A program made the position numbers and the translations under genes. Source: Paenibacillus sp. Soil766 (lineage in GTDB: Bacteria; Bacillota; Bacilli; Paenibacillales; NBRC-103111). Taken from it: a stretch of 64,000 nt of DNA. The stretch is from contig NZ_LMSJ01000054.1 in the NCBI RefSeq assembly GCF_001428105.1, positions 195,557 through 259,556 of the forward strand. Direction: 5' to 3'. The notes under the pieces are model-generated. The model saw only the letters and a list, made by a program, of their open reading frames with translations, did no database searches and was not told the DNA's origin. Positions 7,687 to 15,729 of this stretch are shown here, in pieces. Numbering within the stretch: position 1 is the stretch's first letter; each line of letters starts with the position of its first letter.

Positions 7687-9134
7687 GAAGGTTCCTCACC
7701 TTGCCGGGTGTCATCTGTCGGACTGAGAACATGCGGTCTTCGCTTTAGCTTCGTCCAAGGCTTGGCCAATATAGATGCAATCATTTCCCCGAATTGAGGG
7801 GGCGAAATTGGCGATAGATAAGGTACTCCGAACGACTCGAGCGTAGACATGAGGAGAACTAGTCCCATGAGGGAAATCATGAAGCCATAGATACCAAACA
7901 CAGTGGAAATCAATAAAATAACGATACGCAATACCGTAATTGTACCCGCTAAGGATTGATTGACCAGCGTATACATCGAGATTGTAGACAAGGAAGTAAC
8001 GACCAGTGTTGTAGGACTAGTAATGCCCGAACGAATCGCTGCATCCCCAACAATTAAACCACCGACTACTGTGACGGTTTGCCCCACAACTTTCGGCAAC
8101 CTGGCACCCGCTTCTCGGAACAATTCGAATAGCAGCAGCATAATGATAAAATCCATCGGCCCTGATAAAGGCAATCCTAACCGTGAGGAGGAGATCGTGG
8201 CCACGAGCTGATACGGAATTTGGTCCAAATTAAAACTGGAGACCGAGATCCACAATCCAGGTAATAATACCGATATCAGTAAACCTATCAATCGCAGCAC
8301 ACGTTCAAAAGCGACGAAATAGAAGGGATTATGAACATCTTCAGGAGAGTCTAAAATAAAGCTCAAGGAAGCTGGTGCAATGAGTGCCATCGGCGAGCCC
8401 TCTACAATGACTGCAAATCGCCCGCGAAGCAGGCTATCTGCCACAAAGTCTGGCCTCCCCGTATAGTTTAATAGTGGAAATAAAGAAAAAGCTCTCCCTG
8501 ATAAGGCTTCAATAAGTTGAGCACTGCTAATAACCGCATCGACATCAATCACTTGCAACCGTTCTCTTGCCTCTTGGAGAATCGACTCGTTAATGACGTC
8601 GCCTAGATACAATAAGGCAACTACGGTGTTGCTTTTTCGCCCCAAATGTATCTTCTCACAGCATAAGCTTGGTGTAGCCAACCGCTTGCGGACTAAAGCG
8701 ATATTGGTGATGACATCTTCCGTAAATCCATCGCGTGGTCCTTTTATGGAAGTCTCCGTACTGGATTCTTCGGGAGAACGATTCGGTGGTGAGGCAATAT
8801 CCAGTGCATATATCGTTTGGGTATTAGCAAAAAATAAGATTAGTTGTCCCGCATAAACCGCTAATTTCATGTCATGTATCATGGTATTACCCGTCATCTG
8901 CACGAATTGCAGCATAGAGCTTACATCCAAAGCGTCTTCATTACGATAAAAATCACTGTCAACAAAAACCTGCAGCTTAGGTAGCACGACGCCATCAATC
9001 ATGTCGGTTCTTACCATGCCTTCGCAATACAACATCGTAACACGCTGAGTTATTTCCCCGTACGTGACTGGATAGGTTTTGATAATGATGTCATCCGAAA
9101 GAGCAAACCATTCATGGAAATCTTGCTCATTCAT
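7683..9134 (-). CDS. gerA: GerA family spore germination protein
   Basis: A 483-residue A subunit of a germinant receptor. The N-terminal ~240 residues are soluble and include the family hallmark GPRDGFTE near residue 130; the C-terminal half holds about five membrane helices and the conserved PPQFGEM stretch. The start at 9134 is chosen because the ATG overlaps the gerB stop (TAATG) and AAAGGAG lies upstream; a longer reading frame to 9245 runs into gerB and adds 37 residues unlike the family. It is recognised as the ligand-responsive, channel-forming partner of GerB and GerC in the spore inner membrane. Confidence 0.94.
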   Translation of the reverse strand: MNEQDFHEWFALSDDIIIKTYPVTYGEITQRVTMLYCEGMVRTDMIDGVVLPKLQVFVDSDFYRNEDALDVSSMLQFVQMTGNTMIHDMKLAVYAGQLILFFANTQTIYALDIASPPNRSPEESSTETSIKGPRDGFTEDVITNIALVRKRLATPSLCCEKIHLGRKSNTVVALLYLGDVINESILQEARERLQVIDVDAVISSAQLIEALSGRAFSLFPLLNYTGRPDFVADSLLRGRFAVIVEGSPMALIAPASLSFILDSPEDVHNPFYFVAFERVLRLIGLLISVLLPGLWISVSSFNLDQIPYQLVATISSSRLGLPLSGPMDFIIMLLLFELFREAGARLPKVVGQTVTVVGGLIVGDAAIRSGITSPTTLVVTSLSTISMYTLVNQSLAGTITVLRIVILLISTVFGIYGFMISLMGLVLLMSTLESFGVPYLSPISPPQFGEMIASILAKPWTKLKRRPHVLSPTDDTRQGEEPS

Positions 9135-10225
9135 TACGCATCCTTCTCCTTTCGCCGTATAGGCAGCATCGCGACTACAAGCAGGAACAACAGCAATACG
9201 AAGCCAACTACAAGCATGATCGTGTAGTAATAGTTTTGCAGCCACAGTACCATTTGGTTATCGGATACGGGGTACATGCTTAGTCCTAACAGACCTAAGC
9301 TGATCCAAACGAGGATGTGCGTTCGGGTCGATTTCTTCCGCACTTTCATCATATCCACACAAATGAACATCAAAATGGACGTCCGCATGCAGGCGCCTGA
9401 AATCCATTGGAAAATGGATAGAAAATCCAAGTGGGAAATATATTTCCCAAGTGTCACCATACGCCATTGTTCAAAAGCAGGATACCGTAAATCCGCCGCC
9501 TCGAAGGGACCAAATATGGCGATCGCCCCCGTTAAAGGACCAATGGTAAGCCCAATTACACATGCGGTCAGAATTAACAACCCTCGTAATCGGATACGAG
9601 TTCGAACATGATGCTGTAGAAAGAGAACACTCATAATCTCGAAAGAAGCACTGCAAGTTAGAAGCACACAAATAATAGTCGGACCATACCCATGTGTAAA
9701 AAGTGGTGTGAGCAGCGTGTAATCCTTATATTGAAAGTTCGCCCCCATGACAAAGTACCCTAGGAGAATAACAGCTGGTAAAAGGATGCCCGATGAAATC
9801 GCAATCGCTTTAATTCCTTCCCTTGCCCCGAAGAAACAAAATACGATAAACAACAACATAATCATTAATACAGGAGATCTTGGCAGATAGGTAATATGGG
9901 TCCACATGGTTACATCTTTGATGGTAATCACGGCATGCGTAAAACAGACTAATATGATGATTAATTGAACAAATCTCGTCCCCCATTTTCCCACTCTCAT
10001 TCTGATCCACTCGATCAACTCTCCCTGTTTCGATCGTCTCACCAGGAAATAGATCAGACAGGCCATAAACAGCATGGGTATGAGAGCTAATGTGGCCCCC
10101 ATCCAGGAATCCCTCTTCCCGTAGTGCAGCAACACAGGGATAAGCAGGACATGATTCGTTATCGCGATCGAAATGATGACAATACAATATAGTTGGAGTG
10201 TAGTAATCCGATTTTTTACAGGCAT
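9134..10225 (-). CDS. gerB: GerB family germination permease
   Basis: A 363-residue membrane protein with about ten helices, of the endospore germination permease family (APC superfamily fold). It is the likely germinant-binding B subunit. The start is put at the ATG at 10225, which has GGGAG six bases upstream; the frame extends to a TTG at 10264 without a ribosome-binding site. It is the first gene of the gerB-gerA-gerC operon, so the order differs from the classical A-B-C order. Expected to be transcribed in the forespore. Confidence 0.92.
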   Translation of the reverse strand: MPVKNRITTLQLYCIVIISIAITNHVLLIPVLLHYGKRDSWMGATLALIPMLFMACLIYFLVRRSKQGELIEWIRMRVGKWGTRFVQLIIILVCFTHAVITIKDVTMWTHITYLPRSPVLMIMLLFIVFCFFGAREGIKAIAISSGILLPAVILLGYFVMGANFQYKDYTLLTPLFTHGYGPTIICVLLTCSASFEIMSVLFLQHHVRTRIRLRGLLILTACVIGLTIGPLTGAIAIFGPFEAADLRYPAFEQWRMVTLGKYISHLDFLSIFQWISGACMRTSILMFICVDMMKVRKKSTRTHILVWISLGLLGLSMYPVSDNQMVLWLQNYYYTIMLVVGFVLLLFLLVVAMLPIRRKEKDA

Positions 10226-10319
10226 AAGATTCTCCCACTTTGGTACAAGGTGGACATACAACAACGGCTATCGTTAAGTTCTCCCGTATCTGGAAAAATA
10301 TGCGTAAGTACGCAACAAA

Positions 10320-10346
10320 GCCGCCTTCCTACGTTCGGAAGGCGGC
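10320..10346 (-). terminator. Terminator after the YjcZ-like gene
   Basis: A 10-bp perfect stem (GCCGCCTTCC / GGAAGGCGGC) with a seven-base loop, followed on the minus strand by TTTGTTG. It separates the micro-protein gene from gerB. Confidence 0.8.
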
Positions 10347-10367
10347 TCACGCGGCCAAATGACATGT

Positions 10368-10448
10368 TTAGAATGTTGCCAATATGATAACCAACAAAAT
10401 GTACAAAACTAGAACAATAGCTGTGCTGGAGTATCCAACGCCTGACAT
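10368..10448 (-). CDS. YjcZ-family sporulation micro-protein (26 residues)
   Basis: Translation gives MSGVGYSSTAIVLVLYILLV followed by IILATF. That is a short MSG-x-GY lead followed by a single hydrophobic helix, the layout of the YjcZ family of tiny sporulation-associated membrane proteins. AAGGGGG lies about eight bases upstream of the ATG, and a strong terminator follows the stop, so the gene is a complete transcription unit. Placed directly upstream of the germination operon, it probably belongs to the sporulation programme. Biochemical role unknown. Confidence 0.75.
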   Translation of the reverse strand: MSGVGYSSTAIVLVLYILLVIILATF

Positions 10449-10536
10449 GGTTAGTTCCCCCTTCCGCCTGCTATACCTTATCTTGATTGCTCCATATATT
10501 CTATGTTAGGCAGGGCGGATGGGTATGGACGTATGT

Positions 10537-12861
10537 CTATTTATCGGGAAGAAATGGGGTTAATTCACCTAGATAACAGACATCCAGATAGTGAAGTGCC
10601 CGGGTGCAAGCCGTGTAAAACAGCTTGCGTTCCTTCGCCTCCGCGTAGACAGATGCTCCGGCGTCGTAGAGAATGACCGCGTCGAACTCGAGCCCTTTGG
10701 CGAGGTACGCCGGCAGGATCATGACGCCTGCTTCGTAGTGCAGCGTATCTTTGCTGATCCGCGCGAGCTCCGGCAGCAGCGGCTTCAAGCGCCCGTGCGC
10801 AGACTCCGTCTCGAGCTCGGTTTTGCAAATGATCGCGACGGAGCTTGCGCCGCCGTCGCGACGAGTAGCCGCCGCCTCTGCGACGAGGAGGATCAGCTCT
10901 TGCTCGCTTGCTGCGCGCAGCAAGCGCGGCTCTTCGCCGCTGCGGCTGAAAGGTTCCACCGGTTCGCCGCCCGGCAAGACCTGACACGCGAACTCGGTGA
11001 TTTCGCGTGTCGAGCGGTAACTCTTGACGAGACGGATCGTCTCGGTCTCGTCTTCCCCCATCAGCTCGCTAATCGAGCTGTAGGCTTGCTCTTGCTGTGC
11101 AGCGCTGGTACCCGCACCCGCAGTAACAAGCTCGCTCACGTTCGCATTCGCGTGCGTGAAGATCCCTTGATTCCAATCGCCGAGCAGCGTAAAGCGTGCG
11201 CGTGGGAACATCTTTTTCAAGTAGGCATAATGAAAAGGTGAATAGTCCTGGGCTTCATCAACGAGACAATAGCGGATCGTACCCACACGCAGCTGTCCCT
11301 CTACTAGTCCTTTGAGATACACGAGCGGAGTTGCGTCCTCATAGCGTAGGTGACCTTGCGTGAGTGCCTCCACCGTGAAATCACTGATTGTCGCCCATGC
11401 TTCAGGCAGGGGCTGACCAGTATGTCTCACCAGCTCTTGTTGTAGACTTGTATCCGTAAACAACGCTGTGTACATGCCAAGCACGTCGACATAGGCTAAT
11501 TTCTGTGCCTTTTCGCGGAGCGGCGTGATCGCTTTGTGCGCTTTGACTCTGCTCATTTTTTTCATCTCGGGCTCAGAGCCCATATATTTCGGCTCACGCA
11601 CAAGCTTGCGATAAAACCGCTTCTGCACATCAGCTTGAAACACGTCTAGTTGCCCCAATATCCATTCTGACAGCTGCTCCATGCGCTCACCGATAGCAAG
11701 AATCGACGGCTTGCCGTAGAAACGTTCGCTTAGCTCATCTGCGGTGATCAACACCTTTTTCCCCACGGCCAAGTCAACGAATCGAATCCCGCCTGCTTTC
11801 AGTTTATCCCCATAAGCTTCAATCACACTTAGAAAAGCCTCGGAGGTTTTGTAGGTAATGCTCTGTAACCTTGCTGCATATCCGGGATCCTGATCCGTAC
11901 CAGTCAAAATAAATTCGAGCTGATCGTACGGGTCCTCCAGCGTAAGTCCGGTATCTGTTAATTTATGTGTTAAATAATCTTGGAAGGTCGTCTGCTGCAT
12001 GGTCGCTTCGCCTAGCTCTGGGAGGACGCGGGAAACGTAATCGCTGAACAGTGAGTTCGGCGAAAAAAGGATCATATTATCGGCACTAAGTGTTGTCCGA
12101 TACTTATAGAGCAGATACGCGATGCGCTGCAGCGCAACGGACGTTTTACCGCTGCCCGCTGCACCTTGGACGACCAGTACCTTATGATGATCATCCCGGA
12201 TGATCTGATTCTGCTCACGCTGAATCGTCGTCACGATGGAGCTCATCTTCTCGTCCGCGCTGCGGCTGAGCATCTTCTGCAGCATCTCATCACCGATCGA
12301 GATACCCGTGTCGAACACATCCTGGAGCTCGCCAGCTTTGATAATATACTGGCGCTTTAGCCAGAGCTCGCCGCTGACGTCCATCTCTGGTGTACGGTAT
12401 GTTGCCGGGCCAGGCGGATAGTCATAGAACAAGCTCGCGATCGGCGCACGCCAATCATAGATCAGAATCTCATCGGTCTTACTGTCAATGAATGACGTCA
12501 AACCGATATAGATTTTCTCCCGCTCCTGCTCGCCCTTCTCTTGAAAATCAATTCGGCTGAAGTACGGCGCATCAACGACACGCTCCAGCTTACGAAGTGC
12601 ATCCTGCGCTAGTCGGTAGCTGCGCTCCTGCCCTTGCAGCACATGCTCCTGCTGAGCCATACTCGCAGCCGTTTCAATCAAATCATCGTCATTGTCAGCA
12701 TTGACGGAAATATCGTCCCAGAAGCTCCGGCCAATAGCCGTCGCTTCCGATCTGCGGTCATCGACCGTTTGGCGCAGCTCTATGATACGCCGCTGAATAT
12801 TGGATCGCACCACAGAGACGCGCTGCGCTTCCTTCTCTCGTTCTTCATTCCCTATCGCCAT
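10537..12861 (-). CDS. helD: HelD-like RNA polymerase recycling helicase (UvrD/Rep type)
   Basis: A 774-residue superfamily 1 ATPase. An N-terminal coiled-coil arm (about 5-100) precedes the first helicase domain with Walker A VQGAAGSGKTS (K239). Walker B is CLVDEAQDYS, and the C-terminal motifs VKSYRSTREI and KGLEFDAVILYD are typical of UvrD-like enzymes. The long insertion between and the N-terminal arm match HelD, which frees stalled RNA polymerase from nucleic acid. The region coding for the last ~220 residues (about 10600-11200) is markedly richer in GC than the rest. Transcribed alone; GGGAG lies about 12 bases before the start. Confidence 0.88.
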   Translation of the reverse strand: MAIGNEEREKEAQRVSVVRSNIQRRIIELRQTVDDRRSEATAIGRSFWDDISVNADNDDDLIETAASMAQQEHVLQGQERSYRLAQDALRKLERVVDAPYFSRIDFQEKGEQEREKIYIGLTSFIDSKTDEILIYDWRAPIASLFYDYPPGPATYRTPEMDVSGELWLKRQYIIKAGELQDVFDTGISIGDEMLQKMLSRSADEKMSSIVTTIQREQNQIIRDDHHKVLVVQGAAGSGKTSVALQRIAYLLYKYRTTLSADNMILFSPNSLFSDYVSRVLPELGEATMQQTTFQDYLTHKLTDTGLTLEDPYDQLEFILTGTDQDPGYAARLQSITYKTSEAFLSVIEAYGDKLKAGGIRFVDLAVGKKVLITADELSERFYGKPSILAIGERMEQLSEWILGQLDVFQADVQKRFYRKLVREPKYMGSEPEMKKMSRVKAHKAITPLREKAQKLAYVDVLGMYTALFTDTSLQQELVRHTGQPLPEAWATISDFTVEALTQGHLRYEDATPLVYLKGLVEGQLRVGTIRYCLVDEAQDYSPFHYAYLKKMFPRARFTLLGDWNQGIFTHANANVSELVTAGAGTSAAQQEQAYSSISELMGEDETETIRLVKSYRSTREITEFACQVLPGGEPVEPFSRSGEEPRLLRAASEQELILLVAEAAATRRDGGASSVAIICKTELETESAHGRLKPLLPELARISKDTLHYEAGVMILPAYLAKGLEFDAVILYDAGASVYAEAKERKLFYTACTRALHYLDVCYLGELTPFLPDK

Positions 12862-12894
12862 GGTTTCAGTTCACTCCCAAGTGATTTCTATCTT

Positions 12895-13866
12895 TTAAAG
12901 ATACACGTTCTGAATGACTTCTTCAAATTCCGGTTCTTCCATATGTACATCGTCCATATCGCCCCAACTGCTCACAATTCGCAGGACATCCATAGCTTTC
13001 AGTTCTTGGCGGTTGCAAGCAATCGTCAGCCTGTTTGCTTCTTGCGCGATCACACGAAACGGCAATTCCCAGCTGTCTGGAACATGATAGTCGCCTCGGT
13101 AGGATACCTTCATCATGGTCGGTAATCCAATGCGATCTCTTAGCATGTCTATGGAACCATCATAACCAATTTGTCCATGATTAATGACGATAACTCTTGG
13201 GCAAAGCTGCTCAATATCGTCCATATCATGCGTCGTTAGCAAGATCGTTTTCCCGAAATCTCGATTCAGCGTCTGCAAGAAACCGCGGATATTTCTTTTG
13301 GCTACCACATCCAGACCGATCGTCGGCTCATCCAAGAACAAAATATCTGGATCATGCAGCATCGAAGCTGCCAAATCCGCTCGCATTCGCTGACCAAGGG
13401 AGAGTTTGCGAACAGGGGTATCTAGGATTTCTTTTAAATCGAGCAGTTCCGTCAATTCCCCTAAGCGAAGATGCGCATCTGCCGCTTCTACGCGATACAT
13501 CGCGAGGAGGATTTCGTAGGAATCCTTCACAGGGAGATCCCACCACAGCTGGCTACGCTGTCCGAATACAACACCAAGCTGTCTAACGACTTGCTTCCGC
13601 TGTTTTTGCGGAGAGCTGCCATGAATCAAAACCTCACCAGAGGTAGGGTGCAGGATGCCTGTTAGCATTTTGATCGTCGTCGACTTGCCCGCCCCATTAG
13701 GACCAATATACCCCACGAACTCGCCAGCTTCAATCTCGAAGCTCACATCGCGTACGGCCTCTTTCTCTTTATATGCTCTGGAAAAAAGGGTTCGGATCCC
13801 CGAAAACTTGCCTTCTTGGACGACAGGGGATTGAAATGTTTTACGTAAATGCCTGACCGTTATCAT
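12895..13866 (-). CDS. ABC transporter ATP-binding protein (DUF990-type exporter)
   Basis: A 323-residue nucleotide-binding subunit. It starts MITVRHLRKTF and contains a basic insert (about 14-35), Walker A GPNGAGKSTTIKML, signature LSLGQRMRADLA and Walker B ILFLDEPTIGLD. The C-terminal ~90 residues form an accessory domain usual in this class. The start at 13866 follows family practice; an ATG at 13875 has an equally good ribosome-binding site, and a longer frame to 13959 enters the permease gene. It energises the two permeases encoded just upstream. Substrate unknown; relatives are called viologen or daunorubicin-type exporters. Confidence 0.9.
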   Translation of the reverse strand: MITVRHLRKTFQSPVVQEGKFSGIRTLFSRAYKEKEAVRDVSFEIEAGEFVGYIGPNGAGKSTTIKMLTGILHPTSGEVLIHGSSPQKQRKQVVRQLGVVFGQRSQLWWDLPVKDSYEILLAMYRVEAADAHLRLGELTELLDLKEILDTPVRKLSLGQRMRADLAASMLHDPDILFLDEPTIGLDVVAKRNIRGFLQTLNRDFGKTILLTTHDMDDIEQLCPRVIVINHGQIGYDGSIDMLRDRIGLPTMMKVSYRGDYHVPDSWELPFRVIAQEANRLTIACNRQELKAMDVLRIVSSWGDMDDVHMEEPEFEEVIQNVYL

Positions 13867-13898
13867 TAGGATCATACCTTCCCTTTTGATTAATGTGA

Positions 13899-14690
13899 TT
13901 AACTGCCTGTACTTTGATAGCGAGATAATCCTAGTTTCCAGAATCGCATGGCTAGCCACAATACAGCTGCAGAAACCATGAATGTGCCTAACAACATGCC
14001 CACGCCACCTTCATTCCTCAACACATAGAGGGCAGGAATGTAATTGACGAAACCTACTGGAACGAGTACTAGCAGCGCGCCTTGCAGCCATTTGGGATAG
14101 ATGCTAAGCGGATAACGGGCCGCTGTTTGGGAGGCGTCCTCGGTCATATTTTGCAAAGACTCAATACGTGTAAGCCAGAAGCCAGCCGCTGCCGTCGCCA
14201 GCCCAATCGCAAATAAAATCACAGCCCCTGTGAGGATAATAAACCCCGTTAATGGTATAGCAATCCATCCAATTTGCCCGCTTCCGATAAGCGCTTTCAT
14301 TGAAATGATCAACAGAATCACACCTTGACCCATTTCGGCAATTAATATTCGTGAATTTTGGGTCATCAAAGCAAGCAGCACAGGGACAGGACGAATCAGA
14401 ATCGCATCCAAGTCGCCGGACACGAGATATTTCTCCAAATGATGCACATCGGAGGCAAGTGTGCGATAAATGGCTTTGGAAATCATCATCACGCCATACA
14501 AGTAACTCACTTCATACAGTGTCCAGCCGTGTATATGACCAAATTTCATCATCACCAGCGCCACCATCAGGAATTCAGAGATTTGAATAAACGAAGACAT
14601 GAGGGTCGAGAATACAAAATTAAACTTATACTGCATGCGACTTCGGAAACTTGCCCTAATGAGCAGCATGAATAACCGAATTGAGATCAT
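13899..14690 (-). CDS. ABC-2 family permease (DUF990 type), second subunit
   Basis: A 263-residue membrane protein with about six helices and the YLVSGDLDAILIRP motif near residue 87, which marks the DUF990/ABC-2 family. It overlaps the preceding permease gene by four bases (ATGA), so the two are translationally coupled and probably form a heterodimer with the downstream ATPase. Confidence 0.87.
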   Translation of the reverse strand: MISIRLFMLLIRASFRSRMQYKFNFVFSTLMSSFIQISEFLMVALVMMKFGHIHGWTLYEVSYLYGVMMISKAIYRTLASDVHHLEKYLVSGDLDAILIRPVPVLLALMTQNSRILIAEMGQGVILLIISMKALIGSGQIGWIAIPLTGFIILTGAVILFAIGLATAAAGFWLTRIESLQNMTEDASQTAARYPLSIYPKWLQGALLVLVPVGFVNYIPALYVLRNEGGVGMLLGTFMVSAAVLWLAMRFWKLGLSRYQSTGS

Positions 14691-15463
14691 CCGCCTTGCA
14701 CCTCCAGCTTCTTGCGAACCACCTTAGTAACGGCCAAGCAGACACAAGTAAACCCGATGCCCCAAAGAATTGCGCCCAGCACAACTGTGCCATCTTCAAA
14801 TCCAAGGTAGATCCGAGTCGGATAATAGAGTAAATAGGGATATGGCGTGTACAAGCTAATGGTCCGAAGCCAGCCTGGCAGCCATTCCACAGGGATAAAA
14901 AAACCAGATAGCAGCATGGCGAAGGAATAGTTAACCCAGTAAAACCATCGAGATTCTGTCGTCCAGAGGGCGGCTACGCCAATTAAGTAATTCATACAGA
15001 TGGAAATATAAGAGGCCGTGAGTAGCGAGAGAGCTGTCCATCCATACACCGAAGCGATCTGTGGAAGCTGTAAGGAGAAGATGAAGACATAGAGGACATA
15101 AATCGGAATGCTCTTATATAGGAATTGATACCACACTTGGCCCCATTCACGGCTCATCGCTTGATAAAATAAATGCACGGGCCGCATCAAATCGACCGCT
15201 ATTTGACCTGTTCGAACCGATTGCTCGAGCCCGAGTCCATTCGTCGTAAACTGTGTAATCCACAGAATCGCTTGGTTAAAAGCAATATAACTTACGATGC
15301 CTTGGGCACCGTATTCGCCTAGTGATGCATCGCTGCCTAAGCTGGTCCAGATACTGGCATAAATAAAGCCGAACACCGCACTTACCGCATTATGCAGCAG
15401 ATGCGAGCCACGATATTGCAAATTCCTTGCGTACGCCTTGCGCGCTAGAACCGCGAAAAGCAT
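14687..15463 (-). CDS. ABC-2 family permease (DUF990 type), first subunit
   Basis: A 258-residue membrane protein with about six helices. The segment VRTGQIAVDLMRPVHLF matches the corresponding motif of the partner permease, and the N-terminus begins with a basic amphipathic region before the first helix. AGGAGGT sits five bases upstream of the ATG. First gene of a three-gene exporter operon with the second permease and the ATPase. No regulator gene is next to it. Confidence 0.87.
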   Translation of the reverse strand: MLFAVLARKAYARNLQYRGSHLLHNAVSAVFGFIYASIWTSLGSDASLGEYGAQGIVSYIAFNQAILWITQFTTNGLGLEQSVRTGQIAVDLMRPVHLFYQAMSREWGQVWYQFLYKSIPIYVLYVFIFSLQLPQIASVYGWTALSLLTASYISICMNYLIGVAALWTTESRWFYWVNYSFAMLLSGFFIPVEWLPGWLRTISLYTPYPYLLYYPTRIYLGFEDGTVVLGAILWGIGFTCVCLAVTKVVRKKLEVQGG

Positions 15464-15682
15464 AGAACACCTCCTGTTTCGTCATTCAAGATTCGTTTGC
15501 TTTGTCGTTTAACGTGCAGTCGCCGCGTAGAGACGGAATATCATATTACCAAAATAACCCTGCCACTGGCAACAGTTATTTCAGGCTCTTTCCTCGAAAA
15601 TAGATGGAGGTTTTCCTGTTAATCCTGAGCGTGACCAAGTCTTCGGGCATATCAACGGTTGGGTTCAGCCTAAACGCCAAAA

Positions 15683-15712
15683 ACCGCCTCCCAAAAACAT
15701 TTGAGAGACGGT
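15683..15712 (-). terminator. Terminator of the LTA-synthase-like gene
   Basis: On the minus strand ACCGTCTC pairs with GAGGCGGT (one wobble) across a 14-base loop and is followed by TTTTTGG, about 20 bases past the stop codon. Confidence 0.75.
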
Positions 15713-15729
15713 CATTTAGCCAATCTGCA

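Noticed and set aside
10591-11241. Long plus-strand ORF opposite helD
   Set aside because: It is an antisense shadow created by high GC in the helD 3' part; the helD frame carries conserved helicase motifs.
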